Origin: Triatoma infestans
Taxonomy: Eukaryota; Arthropoda; Insecta; Hemiptera; Reduviidae
Length of the DNA: 64,000 nt
Direction of reading: 5' to 3'
NCBI GenBank assembly: GCA_011037195.1
Contig: JAAEAF010002804.1
Span: 1-64,000 of the forward strand
In this document: piece by piece, positions 1 through 10,388 of the stretch
Layout: the number at the start of each line of letters is the position of its first letter
Position numbering within the stretch: the first letter of the stretch is position 1
Position numbers and translations under genes: made by a program
Notes under the pieces: generated by a model
Database searches by the model: none
Told to the model about the DNA's origin: nothing
The model's input: the letters and a program-made list of their open reading frames with translations, nothing else

Positions 1-217
1 CTCAATTACTATAAAAATATGCAAAAAAAAAAATATATGTTCCATTTGAAAGAAAAAAGTTGGATGCTGTATCTCGGGATATTGGGGTATAAAAAAATGG
101 TTCAATCACTGAAAATAAACTAAACTAAAAATGATTAAATACGTGTTTTCTATTTTTTCGAAATTTCCCGCCGTTTAAAAAAAAAGTGGGTGGGAGCATA
201 TAACTCTGGTCACCCTG
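1..217. mobile_element. Right end of a CACCCTG-terminated foldback/DNA element
   Basis: The segment ends in CACCCTG at 211-217 followed by TA, the mirror of a CAGGGTG terminus with a TA target. A stretch near 45-80 (ccatttgaaa..., aagttgg, ctgtatctcg) resembles the arm of the foldback element at 47054-48385, so the two are probably related. The left end lies outside the window. It abuts the GT tract of a TH1 repeat, which suggests insertion into that copy. No coding region is seen. Confidence 0.5.
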
Positions 218-252
<35 letters not shown>

Positions 253-1056
253 ATGTATGGGAACAGCATAGCTCAAAAATGAAAAACAGTAGAAAGTTGA
301 AACTTCATATTTCGTTTAGGTATCACCATGGGATCTGACAGTACGTTATCTGTCAAAATTCCTCAACCGGAAGTACAAATTTACTAGTTTTTTTTTTTTT
401 TTACGTTTTTGCGATTTTTCTCAAAAATGGATTCCGACGATTTTCTTTAAACTTGGTGTATCAACTACAAATACCAAGAGCTACAACGTTTATTTGAAAC
501 ATTTCTTCAAGAAAATTCATTTAAGGGCACTTCCGGGGGAGTTAGGTTTACATCTAAAGTGCTATTTCAGTTTATTAGACAATTCTGCCTTCTTAATAAT
601 GTTAATAAGAATTAAATATATTGTTGAAATTCCGAGTTTGAAAAAAATCGGATGACCGGAAGTGCGTTTAATTTAATGCTTTACTAAATGATTTCTTCAT
701 TTTTTCGCGATTTTCTCAAAAATGGCTCCGACGATTTTCTTCAAACTTCGTATATAAACTAAACATGCAATGATCTACATGTTTTATTTAAAACATTTCT
801 CTGGGAAAATTCATTTAAGGACACTTTTAGGGGAAGGGTGGAGTTATGTTTTCTCTAAACTACTATCATAGTTGATTATGCAATTTTATCATCCAAACAA
901 AATTAATTAGAAATAAATAGATGGCCAAAATTCTGAGTTTTATGAAAATTAATAAATTCCAAGTGCGCTTTTACTGAACTTTTTTTTTTAAATTTTCGAC
1001 GAACTGTTCTTTGAGAACAGGAGTAAGAGAAAGTTGTGTGAGTGTTTCACACCAGA
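218..1056 (+). mobile_element. TH1 repeat, 5'-truncated copy
   Basis: It starts in the TA/GT microsatellite (218-252), continues through the conserved 'gaacagcatagctcaaaa' and 'caccatgggatctgac' blocks, and has the tandem modules with 'gattttctcaaaaatgg' and ACCGGAAGT-like sites. It ends in the terminal GTGTGAGTGTTTCAC hairpin and CAGA before a T-run. The 5' hairpin is missing because a foldback element occupies that side. The family is described under the copy at 2068-3070. Confidence 0.85.
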
Positions 1057-1374
1057 TTTTTTTTTTTTTTTATTCTGGTTTTTATCAAAGAATAGTTTCA
1101 CTGTAATTTATTTATCTATGAGTTTTTATAACAACTGGTAGGAATTCTGTAAATAGTCATATATTTATATAAAGGACATAGCTTTATTTACATATTCATG
1201 TTTAGAAACCAACAAGTAAGAAGGAAATAAACGAAGTGGAAAAAAGAGGAAAAACCAAACAAACAATAAGCGTAAAAAGAAAAGAATTGTTAGTAAATAA
1301 CTTCTGTTTGTTAGTATGTTTGGAAAAAGAGCTTCTCCCCTCCCAAATCTTTTCTCCCAAGAACTTATTCAAAG

Positions 1375-1409
<35 letters not shown>

Positions 1410-2067
1410 ACTTTCATCTTTATCAAATAAATCATTTCGGTTTTCTTTCTTTTCATTGAAATTTTTTTTTTGGACGAATTTCACATTTTTGTTTGGCAAT
1501 AATTTATTAATGTTTAAACTTACAATAATAGGATTAAATATTTTAAGTTAAAATTAAATTAAATTGCATGGATATATTGCGGAGATATATTTCATTATGG
1601 ATGACAGTTGTATCATGTTGTAATGCGCGCTATAATCACATACTCGTAGAATTAATATGATGGATGATTGTCCTATCTATGTTATACAAAGCACATACAT
1701 AAAAATAAAATTGCTAATTTAGGAATTGAAAAATATTAGGCTTTACTACTTATTTAACTGTTTCTGATTTTTTTTTTTTAATTTTCAAACAAATGGGTTT
1801 GACTAATTCTTTTAAACGAGTAGTATAAAAGTAATTCACTTTTATTTGAAATATTTGTTTGTAATATTGATTTTAGGATGATTCTGTGCTGCTACAATCT
1901 TAAGCTTACCTCTAAGTGTCATTTCCAAATAATCGAAGTATCATTTTATTATAATTCATGGTTTCACCGTCTATTTTTAGTATTAATAATAATAACTCTT
2001 TTATAACAGTTTTACTTGGAAAATAAAATTTATCAGTCATAATTGTGAGAACAATTTTTTTTTTTTT
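1057..2067. other. AT-rich spacer with 29-base T-run
   Basis: The stretch is AT-rich with a pure T-run at 1377-1405 and shorter T-runs near 1750 and 2050. Short open frames here exist only because the homopolymer encodes poly-Phe or poly-Lys. I see no gene or recognisable element. Confidence 0.7.
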
Positions 2068-3070
2068 ACTTCCTCTTACTCCTAGTAAGAGGAAGTATTG
2101 TAATCGTGCCAAATTTTCGATATCGAGTTTTCACCAGAAATATCCGTTTTGAGGTCCCCTGAGTCCAAACAAAGTGGTTTTTAGCAAATGGTCTGTGTGT
2201 GTGTGGGTATATGTGAACAGCATAGCTGAATAACGAAAAACCGCCGAAAATTGAAACTTGATATTCCGTTTAGTTATCACCATGGGATCTGACCCAACGT
2301 TACTGTCAAAATTCCTCAACCGAAAGTACCACTTTACTAGTTTTTTTATTTTGTTTTTTTTTACTTTTTTGCGTTTTGTCTTAAAAAATGGCTCCGATGA
2401 TTTTCTTTAAAATATGTATATCAACTACACATACAACGAGCTATTCTCGTTATATGAAACATTTCTCTGGGAAAATTCATTTAAGGGCATTTATGTGGGG
2501 GGGGGTTAGGTTTTCATCTAAAGTGGGTTTTTCAGTTTTTTAGACAATTCTGCCATCTAAATAATGTTAATTAGAATTGAATATGTTGTTGAAATTTCGA
2601 GTTTGAAAAAAAAACCGGATGACCGGAAGTGCGTTTACTTTATCATTTTACTAAATGGTTTTTTTTCCACTTTTTCACAATTTTCTCTTAAATGGCTCTA
2701 ATGATTTTCTTGAAACTTCGTATATAAACTATGTGTGCATGTAAAGAGTGTATATAAACTTTTATTTAAAACATTTCTTTAGGAAATAACATTTAAGGGC
2801 ACTTTTAGGGGAGGGGAAGGGTTACGTTTTTCTCTAATGTGCTATCATAGTTGATTATACAATTCTATCATGCAAATAAAATTAATTAGAAATAAATAGG
2901 TGGCCAAAATTCCGAGTTTTAAGAAAATTAGTAAGCCGAAAGTGCGCTTTTACTGAACAGTTTTTATAGTTTTCGACGAATTTCGTTATATTTGTACACA
3001 AACTATAACATTTGTTAATAATTTTGAGAACTGAAGTAAGAGAACGTTGTGTGAGTGTTTCACACCAGAT
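2068..3070 (+). mobile_element. TH1 repeat, full-length copy with perfect 5' hairpin
   Basis: This is a reference copy of the dominant family. The first 29 bases fold as a perfect 13-bp stem with a CCT loop (ACTTCCTCTTACT / AGTAAGAGGAAGT). Then come 'attttcgatatcgagttttcacc', a GT tract near 2191-2204, the 'caccatgggatctgac' block, and tandem modules each with 'aaaatggctc' and a 'ggaagtgcg' site. The 3' end has a near copy of the 5' end in inverse orientation ('agtaagagaa'), then GTGTGAGTGTTTCACAC, CAGA and T15. No coding capacity is seen, so it is non-autonomous. Subterminal inverted repeats plus terminal stem-loops and a T-T insertion context resemble Helentron-derived HINE elements; that assignment is inferred. 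Confidence 0.85.
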
Positions 3071-3549
3071 TTTTTTTTTTTTTTTGTAATACACATGCAA
3101 GCTTGCATATCATTTAAGCTCATTATCCTTACGTAGTTTGGAAAATTGGGGTCATCACTCGCCCGGCCTCCCTGAGCCCTTGAAGCCACCAGTTTCAGTC
3201 ACACTGTGCTCGAATATGGCACCTCTGAGGAAGTAGCCATTGCAACATTGATTAGTATGACTGAAATCTTTAACGTCTTCCCTTGCAAATTGCTCGTTAT
3301 TCGTGTAGCTTAAGAATTCATTTAGCGCTAGCCTCTCTCGCATCATTAGGCAAATGCAAGTGGCATTAAACAAAAGGTACTGAATAAATACGTACAAGTG
3401 GCAATAAATAAGTAGATTTCTCTCTTTTGAGGCAAATGCACTAAGTGGTAGCTTGTTACTAACGCAGGGTTAGACTAGGTCGACTAGAATTGCTTGACTA
3501 TTGAAAGACAAGCAGCTAAAAGCGGCATACAATCAAAACAAAGCATAAT
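3071..3549. other. Unassigned spacer between TH1 and a LINE fragment
   Basis: Base composition is less AT-biased than the surroundings. A minus-strand open frame at 3155-3397 (80 codons) has no motif I recognise and is not flanked by clear splice signals. It may be a decayed repeat or a relic exon; nothing more can be supported. Confidence 0.4.
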
Positions 3550-4165
3550 ATGAGATAAGATTAGATTAGAATGATGCAGGGGGGGGACTCAAACCCAGGC
3601 ACTGCAGCCTCCCATTGAAGCTTATTGTGCCAACCCCTCGAAACCTAATAGAGGAAGCCCCCTCTTCATGAGGTCCAGAACCTTCCCCACCAGTCCTTCT
3701 TGGAGTACGATTTCCTCTGGTCTCAACGTGCCGAAGATGTCGTATCGCAATCTGCCGATTGCAACGCAATCAAACAGCAGGTGAGAGGCCGTCTCTTCCT
3801 CCTCCTCCTCCTGACACAGTCTGCGCAAGGGCTCTAAATCCACCAATCCCACCTTGTGTAGATGTGTCTTGAACCTACCATGCCCAGTTAACAGGCCTGT
3901 TATAAGAGAAATCTGATACCTGCTTAGTATTCGCTCCCTCCCTGGCCAGTTGGTCGGCTATTTCGTTACCTTTAATCCCCTTATGTCCCAGCACCCATAC
4001 TAGTCGAACTTCGTTGTGCCGGGATGATGCCTTCAGAGAGTCTCTACACCCCCTGATCAGGGAAGAAGTAATTCTGAATGCCCGAAGTGCATTCAGCGCA
4101 GCCTGGCTGTCCGAGAAGATGCATATCTCTCTATTCCTAGAGCCCATACGCAAATTCTCCTCAGC
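3550..4165 (-). pseudogene. I/R1-like LINE 3' part: RNase H and zinc-knuckle remnant
   Basis: On the minus strand the RNase H core is readable: IFSDSQAAL, WVLGHKGIKG and NEIADQLAREG, which carry later catalytic residues of the fold. Downstream is a degraded Cys/His C-terminal region (LRRLCQEEE...HLLFDC, a CxxC-H-C remnant) in a second frame. Frames are broken around 3870. The 3' tail is a short TAATC-like repeat near 3550-3570. RT and endonuclease are absent, so the copy is 5'-truncated. Membership in the I/R1/LOA group rests on the RNase H domain plus terminal knuckle. Confidence 0.8.
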
Positions 4166-4334
4166 ACAGGTCATATATTTGCTAAAGTTGCTTGTTACTT
4201 ACTATTTTGGCTTAACTTATTTTTTATTAAAAAGTCTCTATTTTTTAAACATTACATTTTTTCTCAGTAATTAATTAGTGCATTGTTGTTTATTTGTTTA
4301 CGACTTTCATATTGTTCTTTCGATCCAAAATCAG

Positions 4335-4508
4335 TCGTAGACGGTTCAATTGCCGAGATTCAACAAAATTTAGTAACCTTTAGTGGTGTACTACCAAAAC
4401 ATATTATCGAAAGTTGTTATACTAAACCCGCATGGTCTGTGTGTATTAAATTTTCTCCGCTAATAATAATAAAAATTATAATAGCACCACTTATTTGTTA
4501 CATAATGG
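4335..4508 (+). CDS. Candidate internal host exon (unidentified protein)
   Basis: An open stretch of 58 codons follows a pyrimidine-rich tract with AG at 4333-4334 and ends exactly at TGG|GTGAGTAAAG, a strong donor match. The length (174) is divisible by three and both splice boundaries are phase 1, so the exon is symmetric. The peptide has a polar first half, KPAWSV, and a hydrophobic run (PLIIIKIIIAPLICYIM) that could be a membrane segment. I do not recognise the family. No partner exon was found in the window, and it could be a chance frame or a relic, so confidence is low to moderate. Confidence 0.35.
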
Positions 4509-4635
4509 GTGAGTAAAGTAATAAAAGTTATTTTATTGACGCAAATAAAAAAATATGACAGCTGCAACAGGTAGATTATATCATTCATTGTATTAAATAA
4601 AGTAGTATTAAAATCAAATAAAAAAAAAAAAAAAA
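4509..4635. other. AT-rich spacer, would be intronic if the exon is real
   Basis: Apart from the candidate donor at 4509 there is only AT-rich sequence ending in the A-run that borders the following minus-strand TH1 copy. Confidence 0.5.
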
Positions 4636-5541
4636 TCTGGTGTGAAACACTCACACAAATTTCTCTTACTCCAGTTTTCAAAATTGTACCTAATTGACAA
4701 ATTTTATAGTTTATATACCAAATTTGATGAAATTCCTTGGTGTTTGTCGAAGACTGTATAAATGTTCAGTAAAAGCGCATTTCCGGTTCACTAATTTTCA
4801 TGAAACTCGGCAATTTTGGCCATCTATTTATTTCTAATTAATTTTTTTTTTTTTGGATGATAGCACTTTAGAAAAAAACATAACCCCATCCCTCCCCTAA
4901 CAGTGCCCTTAAATGAATTTTCTCAGAGAAATATTTTAAATAAAAGTTGTACATGTTTGTATGTGTAGTTAATACAGGAAGTTTCAAGAAAATCGTCATA
5001 GCTATTTTCGAGAACATCCCGAAATAGTGAAAAAATTATTTATTAAAGTGGTAAAGTAAACGCACTTCCGGTTATCCGACTTTTTCAAACTCGGAATTTC
5101 AACAATATATTTAATTCTAATTAACATTATTTAGATGACAGAATTGTCTAATAAACTGAAATAGCTCTTCAGAGGAAGCCGTAATCCCATCCCTCCCCAA
5201 AAAGTACCCTTAAATGAATTTTTCCCGAGAAACGTTTCAAATAAAAGTTGTAGCTCTTTGTATGTGTTGCTGATATACTGTTTGAAAAAAAAAAAAACTA
5301 GTAAAGTGGTACTTCCGGTTGACGAATTTTGACAGATAACGTACTATCAGATCCCATGGTGATATCTAAACGGAATATAAGTTTGAAGTTTCTACGAATC
5401 GGACACAAACACACACACACACACACACACACATTTTCTAAAAACCACTATTTTGGACTCAAAACGGATATTTCCGGTGAAAACTCGATATCGAAAATTT
5501 GACACGATTGCAATACTTCCTCTTACTAGGGAGTAAGAGAA
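4636..5541 (-). mobile_element. TH1 repeat, near full-length copy, inverted
   Basis: Read on the minus strand it ends at 4636 with TCACAC...CAGA against an A-run and begins near 5541 with the terminal hairpin (CTTACTAGGGAGTAAG on the plus strand). The GT tract appears as (AC)n at 5403-5432. It has opposite orientation to the copy at 2068-3070, so transcripts crossing both could fold into long dsRNA. Confidence 0.85.
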
Positions 5542-6252
5542 ATTCAAAAAAATGTAACAAATTATTAAAGCAAAGTTATTTTCTGAGAAATCACAATTTG
5601 TTCACATTCCGCTGCGCTACTTTTATGAATGAATAGCACACACACACACACACGCACACACACACATACGGTTTACAATAATAATCAAGCGAAACTTTGT
5701 AAAACTAGACAAAAGTGTAGAATATTAATGATTAATAATTTACTTTCTGAATATTTTAGAAAATTACACATGATTAATTACGATTGCTTGTTACATTAAC
5801 ACGAACAAATATAAAACAAAAACCTGCCACCCCCATTCATTTTTAGTTTTGCTGCTGTCTTGTTTTAATTCTTTTCTTTTCTCCTTATACAGATAACAAT
5901 TTGTATTCATAAGAGAACACGATGTCAGCGAGTCGTATTGTACACAGCTTCTTAATGGATGTAGCCAATTACAGATGAAAACAACTTTTTTATTCTAGAC
6001 CTCAAATATAATTTCATTTTTTCTGTTGCTGTTTTTTTTTGTTTAAATAAAAATGCTCGGAATTTATTTAATATTCAGCTAATATTCAAACTTGATTATT
6101 TAATATTTGAATATTCAGTTGTCATATATAATTGAACAAGTCAATTAACTAAGTAGTTTAGATTAAATTGATTTTTTTTTTTTTTCTTTTAATTGTAAAT
6201 ATATTAATTTATTCCGTTTTCTAAGAAAGTTAAAAGTTTTGGTCTCATTAAA
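5542..6252. other. AT-rich spacer with a (CA)n tract
   Basis: It contains a CA/GCA microsatellite at 5637-5667 and T-runs. I see no gene, tRNA or recognisable element. Confidence 0.6.
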
Positions 6253-6265
6253 TATCTAGAATTCT
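6253..6265. repeat. Left target-site duplication of the 6.3-kb hammerhead-like element
   Basis: The 13-mer TATCTAGAATTCT occurs here and again at 6632-6644, bracketing the inverted-repeat element. Confidence 0.7.
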
Positions 6266-6631
6266 CAGAGATATTTTTCGTGATAGCCTGCTTCTTTTTG
6301 TGGAAGCATCGACCGGTTTAGGGCGTTCGCCCATCATCAGGATGCTTTTGTCAAACATTGTGGTAACATAGTTTTGCACAGATTAAATTGAATTTATACT
6401 CCCTTTTTTTACATACCGGGATTTTACTTGTATTGGAGCTCTATGTGAAAACTAACAGTGTATATACCAAATTTATTCTGTGCTAATCTACGTTATCACA
6501 TTGTTTGACAAATGCATCCTGATGATGGGTGAACGCCTGAAACCGGTCGATGCTTCCACAAAAAAGAAGCAGGCTATCACGGAAAATGTATTTCTGATGC
6601 TTTCCAGCTATGCTGAACCAACCACAACAAC
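6266..6631. mobile_element. Inverted-repeat element with hammerhead-ribozyme-like arms (E1)
   Basis: Two arms (about 6266-6365 and 6495-6600) are reverse complements around an AT-rich centre. Each arm holds a core that reads GCATC, CTGATGA, a GC-rich short helix, GAAAC or TAAAC, CGGTC, GATGC; GCATC/GATGC would form stem I. The right arm keeps GAAA; the left arm has TAAA. Stem III would be only ACCGGT, self-complementary, as in dimeric hammerheads of Penelope-like elements and retrozymes. An extra T lies between CTGATGA and stem II. A tail 'ccaaccacaacaa' ends the element just before the right TSD. No coding region is seen. Confidence 0.65.
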
Positions 6632-6644
6632 TATCTAGAATTCT

Positions 6645-6764
6645 ATAGATGCAAGAACATTGTAGATGCATTTCTTTTTAATCTCTTTTTATTTCGATTT
6701 TTATTACATCTTAATAGTAGATATGTACCTAATTATGCCATAAATGCTTTACAATTAAAAAAAA
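6645..6764. other. AT-rich spacer
   Basis: Short AT-rich stretch after the right target duplication and before the A-run of the next TH1 copy. Nothing recognisable. Confidence 0.5.
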
Positions 6765-7640
6765 TCTGCTGTGAAACACTCACACAACTTTCTCTTACTC
6801 CTGTTCTCAATATTATAATCGACAAATGTTATAGTTTGTTACCAAATATAAAGAAATTCGTCGAAAACTGAAAAAAAAACTGTTCAGTAAAAGCGCACTT
6901 CCGGCTTACTAATTTCCTTAAAACTCGGAATTTTGGCCATCTATTTATTTCTAATTAATTTTGTTTGGATGATAGAATTGTATAATCACCTATGATACCA
7001 CTTTAGAGGAAGCTGTAACCCTATCCCTCCCACAAAAAGTTCCCTTAAATGAATTTTCCCAGAGAAATGTTTTTAAATAAAAGATGTAGATCTTTGCATG
7101 TTTAGTTTATATACGAAGTTTCAAGAAAATCGTCGAAGCAATTTTTGAGAAAATCGCGAAAAGGTGCAAAAATCATTTAATAAACTGAAATACAGTGAGG
7201 GTGAAAACCTAACCCAATCCCTCGCTCCAGAAGTGCCCTTAAATGAATTTTCCCGGAGAAATGTTTCAAATAAAAGTTGTAGCTCTTTGTATATGTAGTT
7301 CTTATACTAAGTTTAAAGAAAATCGTCGGAGCCATTTTTTAAGAAAATCGCAAAAACGTAAAAAAAAAAAATTAGTAAAGTGGTACTTCCGGTTGAGGAA
7401 GTTTACAGATAACGCACTGTTAGATCCCATGGTGATACCTAAACGTAATATCATGTTTCAACTTTCTACGGTTTTTCTTTTTTGAGCTACATATTCACAT
7501 ACACACACACACACACACACACAGACCATTTGCTAAAAACCATTTTTATGGACTCAGGGGTCCTCAAAACGGATATTTCCGGTGAAAACACGATATCGAA
7601 AATTTGACACGATTACAATATTAGGAGTAAGCGAAGTAAA
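6765..7640 (-). mobile_element. TH1 repeat, near full-length copy, inverted
   Basis: The minus-strand 3' end (TCTGCTGTGAAACACTCACAC) lies at 6765 next to an A-run. Two tandem modules follow, then the 'cccatggtgatacc' block, an (AC)n tract at 7499-7522, the 'gaaaatttgacacgatta' block and a damaged terminal hairpin at 7620-7640. Confidence 0.85.
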
Positions 7641-8171
7641 TAGGAGATTAAGCCAGGTCACCAGTTTGAATGATACGAAAACTTTCGAGAACCCTCACAC
7701 GACTTTCTCTTCTTATTCTAAATTGATACAATTTAAACAAGAAATTTTCTTTATAATTGCGCAGTTTCAATTTTGAATTGGACCATAAAAAATGGTGTTG
7801 GAGGGGCTTTTACTTGTATACCTGAGCAGCCTTATTTGGCCGTTCAAATGTCAAAACCACGAATGCCTCTTTAAAATCAATTTTATCAGAAAGATGTTTC
7901 GAATAAAAGTGATGAAGTTTTTTTACTCTATGAAGTAAACATTCCGAGTTCTCTAAACTCGAAAGCCTTTTCTGGAAAATAGCACTTTAAAATTTGCCGC
8001 ATCTCTCTAATGCGGAATTTGAATCTGAACTTCTATAAGTGATCTAGAGACTTGTGAAAGTGAGTAAAATGGGGAATAGAATCCCCATCTGTAAGAGCGT
8101 AAGAGCAGTCTTATTATTTTTTGTTGGAAGGATACGTCCTAGGTTCTTCTTTTTTTAATAATTCTTATTAG
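7641..8171 (-). mobile_element. Probable old, diverged TH1 relative
   Basis: It contains 'accctcacacgactttctctt' (7690-7710), close to the inverted TH1 3' end, and module-like pieces ('gataaaagtgatgaag'). The rest has drifted so far that boundaries are uncertain. It also holds 'gaaagtgagtaaaatggg'. No protein similarity is seen. Confidence 0.4.
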
Positions 8172-8849
8172 TTTCTCTCTTACTCCTAGTAAGAGAAAGT
8201 AAATTGTGATTTCTCGAGAATGGTCCTTTGATTTTTTTTTTTTTTAACTTTGTATATCATCTAAATTCATAAGTGGTCATCAGTTTTGAAGAAGCATTTT
8301 CCTGGGAAAAAATTAATTATTTTTAGGGGGTCCCTGGAAGTAAACAGTAAACGTTAAGTTTTACTTTAAAGCTTTCCACTTCAGAACAGTGTATGTTCTA
8401 CTGCCTACACAATAAAGGAAGCATCAAAAGCATTCTAGCAAATTAAATTTGAAAAAAAAGTCAGTTAACCAAAGTACGACTATAGAATATTTGTTTGGAG
8501 GTTTTTTTTTTTAATGTTCTCACGAACAATGTTGTTTAACTTTAGTGTATGCTAATTGCACAAAAAAAAAATACATTTTTGTTTTTGATACATTTTTTAT
8601 TTTTAGAGGGTCCTAAGGAATTTATGGTGTAACGTATTATTTGGGTTTGTTCAATGTCATTACACGCTGTATTCTGTTAATAACTCAAGTGAGTCATCTG
8701 TGGCTAACCAAATCAAGTGTCTCTACTTATTCTAGAATATTTACGTTAAGGCAACTGAATAGAAAAATTGTGCAAGTTTGAAAATTGGTCCTTTTTATAT
8801 GTAAAACTGCTGTTAGAAAAATCGTATGAGTGTTTCATGTAAGATTTTT
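8172..8849 (+). mobile_element. Diverged TH1 subfamily copy
   Basis: The start is a clean hairpin (CTCTTACTCCTAGTAAGAG) and the end is 'cgtatgagtgtttcatgtaagat' before a T-run, a variant of the usual 3' terminus. Internal modules are recognisable only in part (atggtcctttgatttt; tttttagaggg). The same 3' variant occurs at 17762 and 53680, defining an older subfamily. Confidence 0.65.
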
Positions 8850-8874
8850 TTTTGTCACTTCTAATAATGTTCAA

Positions 8875-8914
<40 letters not shown>

Positions 8915-9139
8915 AGATAAGATAGAGAAAACTATATTAAATTTTAGCAAAATGTAATTAGCATATGCCTAATATATATAAGTATCCAAAAAATTAGTAT
9001 TCAAATTTGTAAAAAAAAAAAATATTATGTTCCGATTGGCTCTGGATGTTGCCATTTTGGACTCCTTTTTAATGACAGATATAGAAATTTCAGGAAAAAA
9101 AAAAATTTAGGAATTAAAAATAAAACTATTTTTTTGAGT
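8850..9139. other. Spacer with (GA)n microsatellite
   Basis: A GA tract spans about 8877-8910. The rest is AT-rich, with a poly-A run near 9010 and no recognisable element. Confidence 0.6.
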
Positions 9140-9329
9140 ATTTTCTACACATTCGCTGATGATACCGCCATTCTTGCTACACATAAAGATCCCGATATAG
9201 CAACTCGTAATCTCAACTGGCGCACCTGAATTCACTCCATGAATGGTTCAACAAATGAGAAATCAAAATCAGTACTGAAAAAAGCCAAATCATTTCGTTC
9301 TCTCTCCGACGACTCAAAGTTGCCTTACC

Positions 9330-9337
9330 CCCAATAC
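9330..9337. repeat. Left TSD (CCCAATAC) of nested LINE
   Basis: CCCAATAC is present at 9330-9337 and 9778-9785, exactly bracketing the inserted LINE tail. Confidence 0.75.
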
Positions 9338-9777
9338 GCCCGGACGGAGCTTTGAGTAGCGGGGTCCGATGTCTTTCACGGACCTCCCTCAGACATCTGG
9401 TTGGGTTCCTCACTGGGCATTGTGGTTTAAGGAGACATCTCTATATAATGGGACTCGTGCCTGACCCCTTTTGTAGAGTTTGTGAGACTGAGGAGGAAAC
9501 ACCCATGCATCTGATGACGAATTGTTTGGGTTGTGAGGAGATTAGGTTTAGGACCTTGGGCCGGAATAGGATATCGGTAGAGGATCTTAAGCTGTGTCCT
9601 TTTAAGGTTTTGGTCCGATTTGTTCGGTCTGTGGTGAAACTTAGATGGTTTAAACCTGGGCCTGGATTTTCGTTCTAGTCCCAGTGGTTGTTATTCTTTA
9701 GGGGTAGCTATATGGGCCCTGGGAGGCTTTGGATAGCGTAGGGTTTGCCCTCCCCTTTTGTGAATAATAATAATACT
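9338..9777 (+). pseudogene. Nested 5'-truncated LINE tail with zinc-knuckle C-terminus
   Basis: The open frame at 9352-9678 encodes TGHCGLRRHLYIMGL followed by CRVCETEEETPMHLMTNC, the CxxC...H...C knuckle typical of the C-terminus of I/R1-like LINEs. About 100 bp of 3' UTR and a (AAT)n tail follow. It is inserted inside the RT frame of the Jockey-like element with an 8-bp TSD. Two other copies of the same 3' end are at 19963-20228 and 42795-43190. Confidence 0.8.
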
Positions 9778-10388
9778 CCCAATACAAAAAGTTGGCTACT
9801 TAGGACTACACTTAGAACAACACCTCACCTGGAATCCACATACCAGAGTCAAACGACAGGCACTATTTCAACATTACAAAATGATTTTGCGATTACTTGT
9901 CCCAACGATCTTACTAACCTAACACTTACTAACAAACTTCTAATCATCAAAGTCATAGTAAAACCTATTTGGACTTACGGCGCGCAGAACTGCGTAGGGT
10001 TCAACCAAACGATCTAATTATAATCATATCCAAACACTCCAAAATCCAAAATCCTCCACAATATCGTTTCAGCTCCTTTCTTTGTTGCCAATCATACAAT
10101 CCATACAGATTTAAATATACCATAAGTCCGTCAAGAAATCCTATTTCGTTACAACAAATTTCACAACAGTTTATTCACTCATGTCAATCCTCGTGTCCGT
10201 GAACTTGCATCCCTCACATAACCCTATAAATTCAACACGAAGACTAAAACGTCAGTGGCCTCGTGATCTACTTACTGAATAACTCGGAATTTCACTACTG
10301 AGTGACTTCTCCGCTCCTGTTTCAATGAATTGTCCACAATTAACAAATTTACTATTGTTAAGCTTAAATATTAATAAATAAATAAAAA

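Larger units (their letters stand above)
9140..10388 (+). pseudogene. Jockey-like LINE, 3' half, interrupted by another LINE
   Basis: The RT motif TFADDTAILATH is readable at about 9145-9185. A motif of the VGYLGLHLEQHLTW type continues after the inserted element at 9338-9777, and the reading frame is continuous across the site if that insert is ignored. KLLIIKVIVKPIWTYGAQ follows near 9930-9980, and near 10230-10260 a final RLKRQWPRDLL motif. The last motif is also the C-terminus of the 36.8-38.0 kb copy. The element ends in an A-rich tail (ttaataaataaataaaaaag, to 10388). Frameshifts and stops make it non-functional. Confidence 0.8.

Noticed and set aside
1202..1456. Open frames on both strands with poly-Lys/poly-Phe
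   Set aside because: They are produced by a 29-base T-run and have no other protein-like feature.
2068..3070. TH1 as a classical TIR MITE
   Set aside because: The inverted repeat is subterminal at the 3' side, both ends fold into their own hairpins, and no constant-length target duplication is visible.
2068..3070. TH1 as a canonical Helitron
   Set aside because: No CTRR 3' end follows the hairpin in either orientation; only a HINE/Helentron-like reading remains possible.
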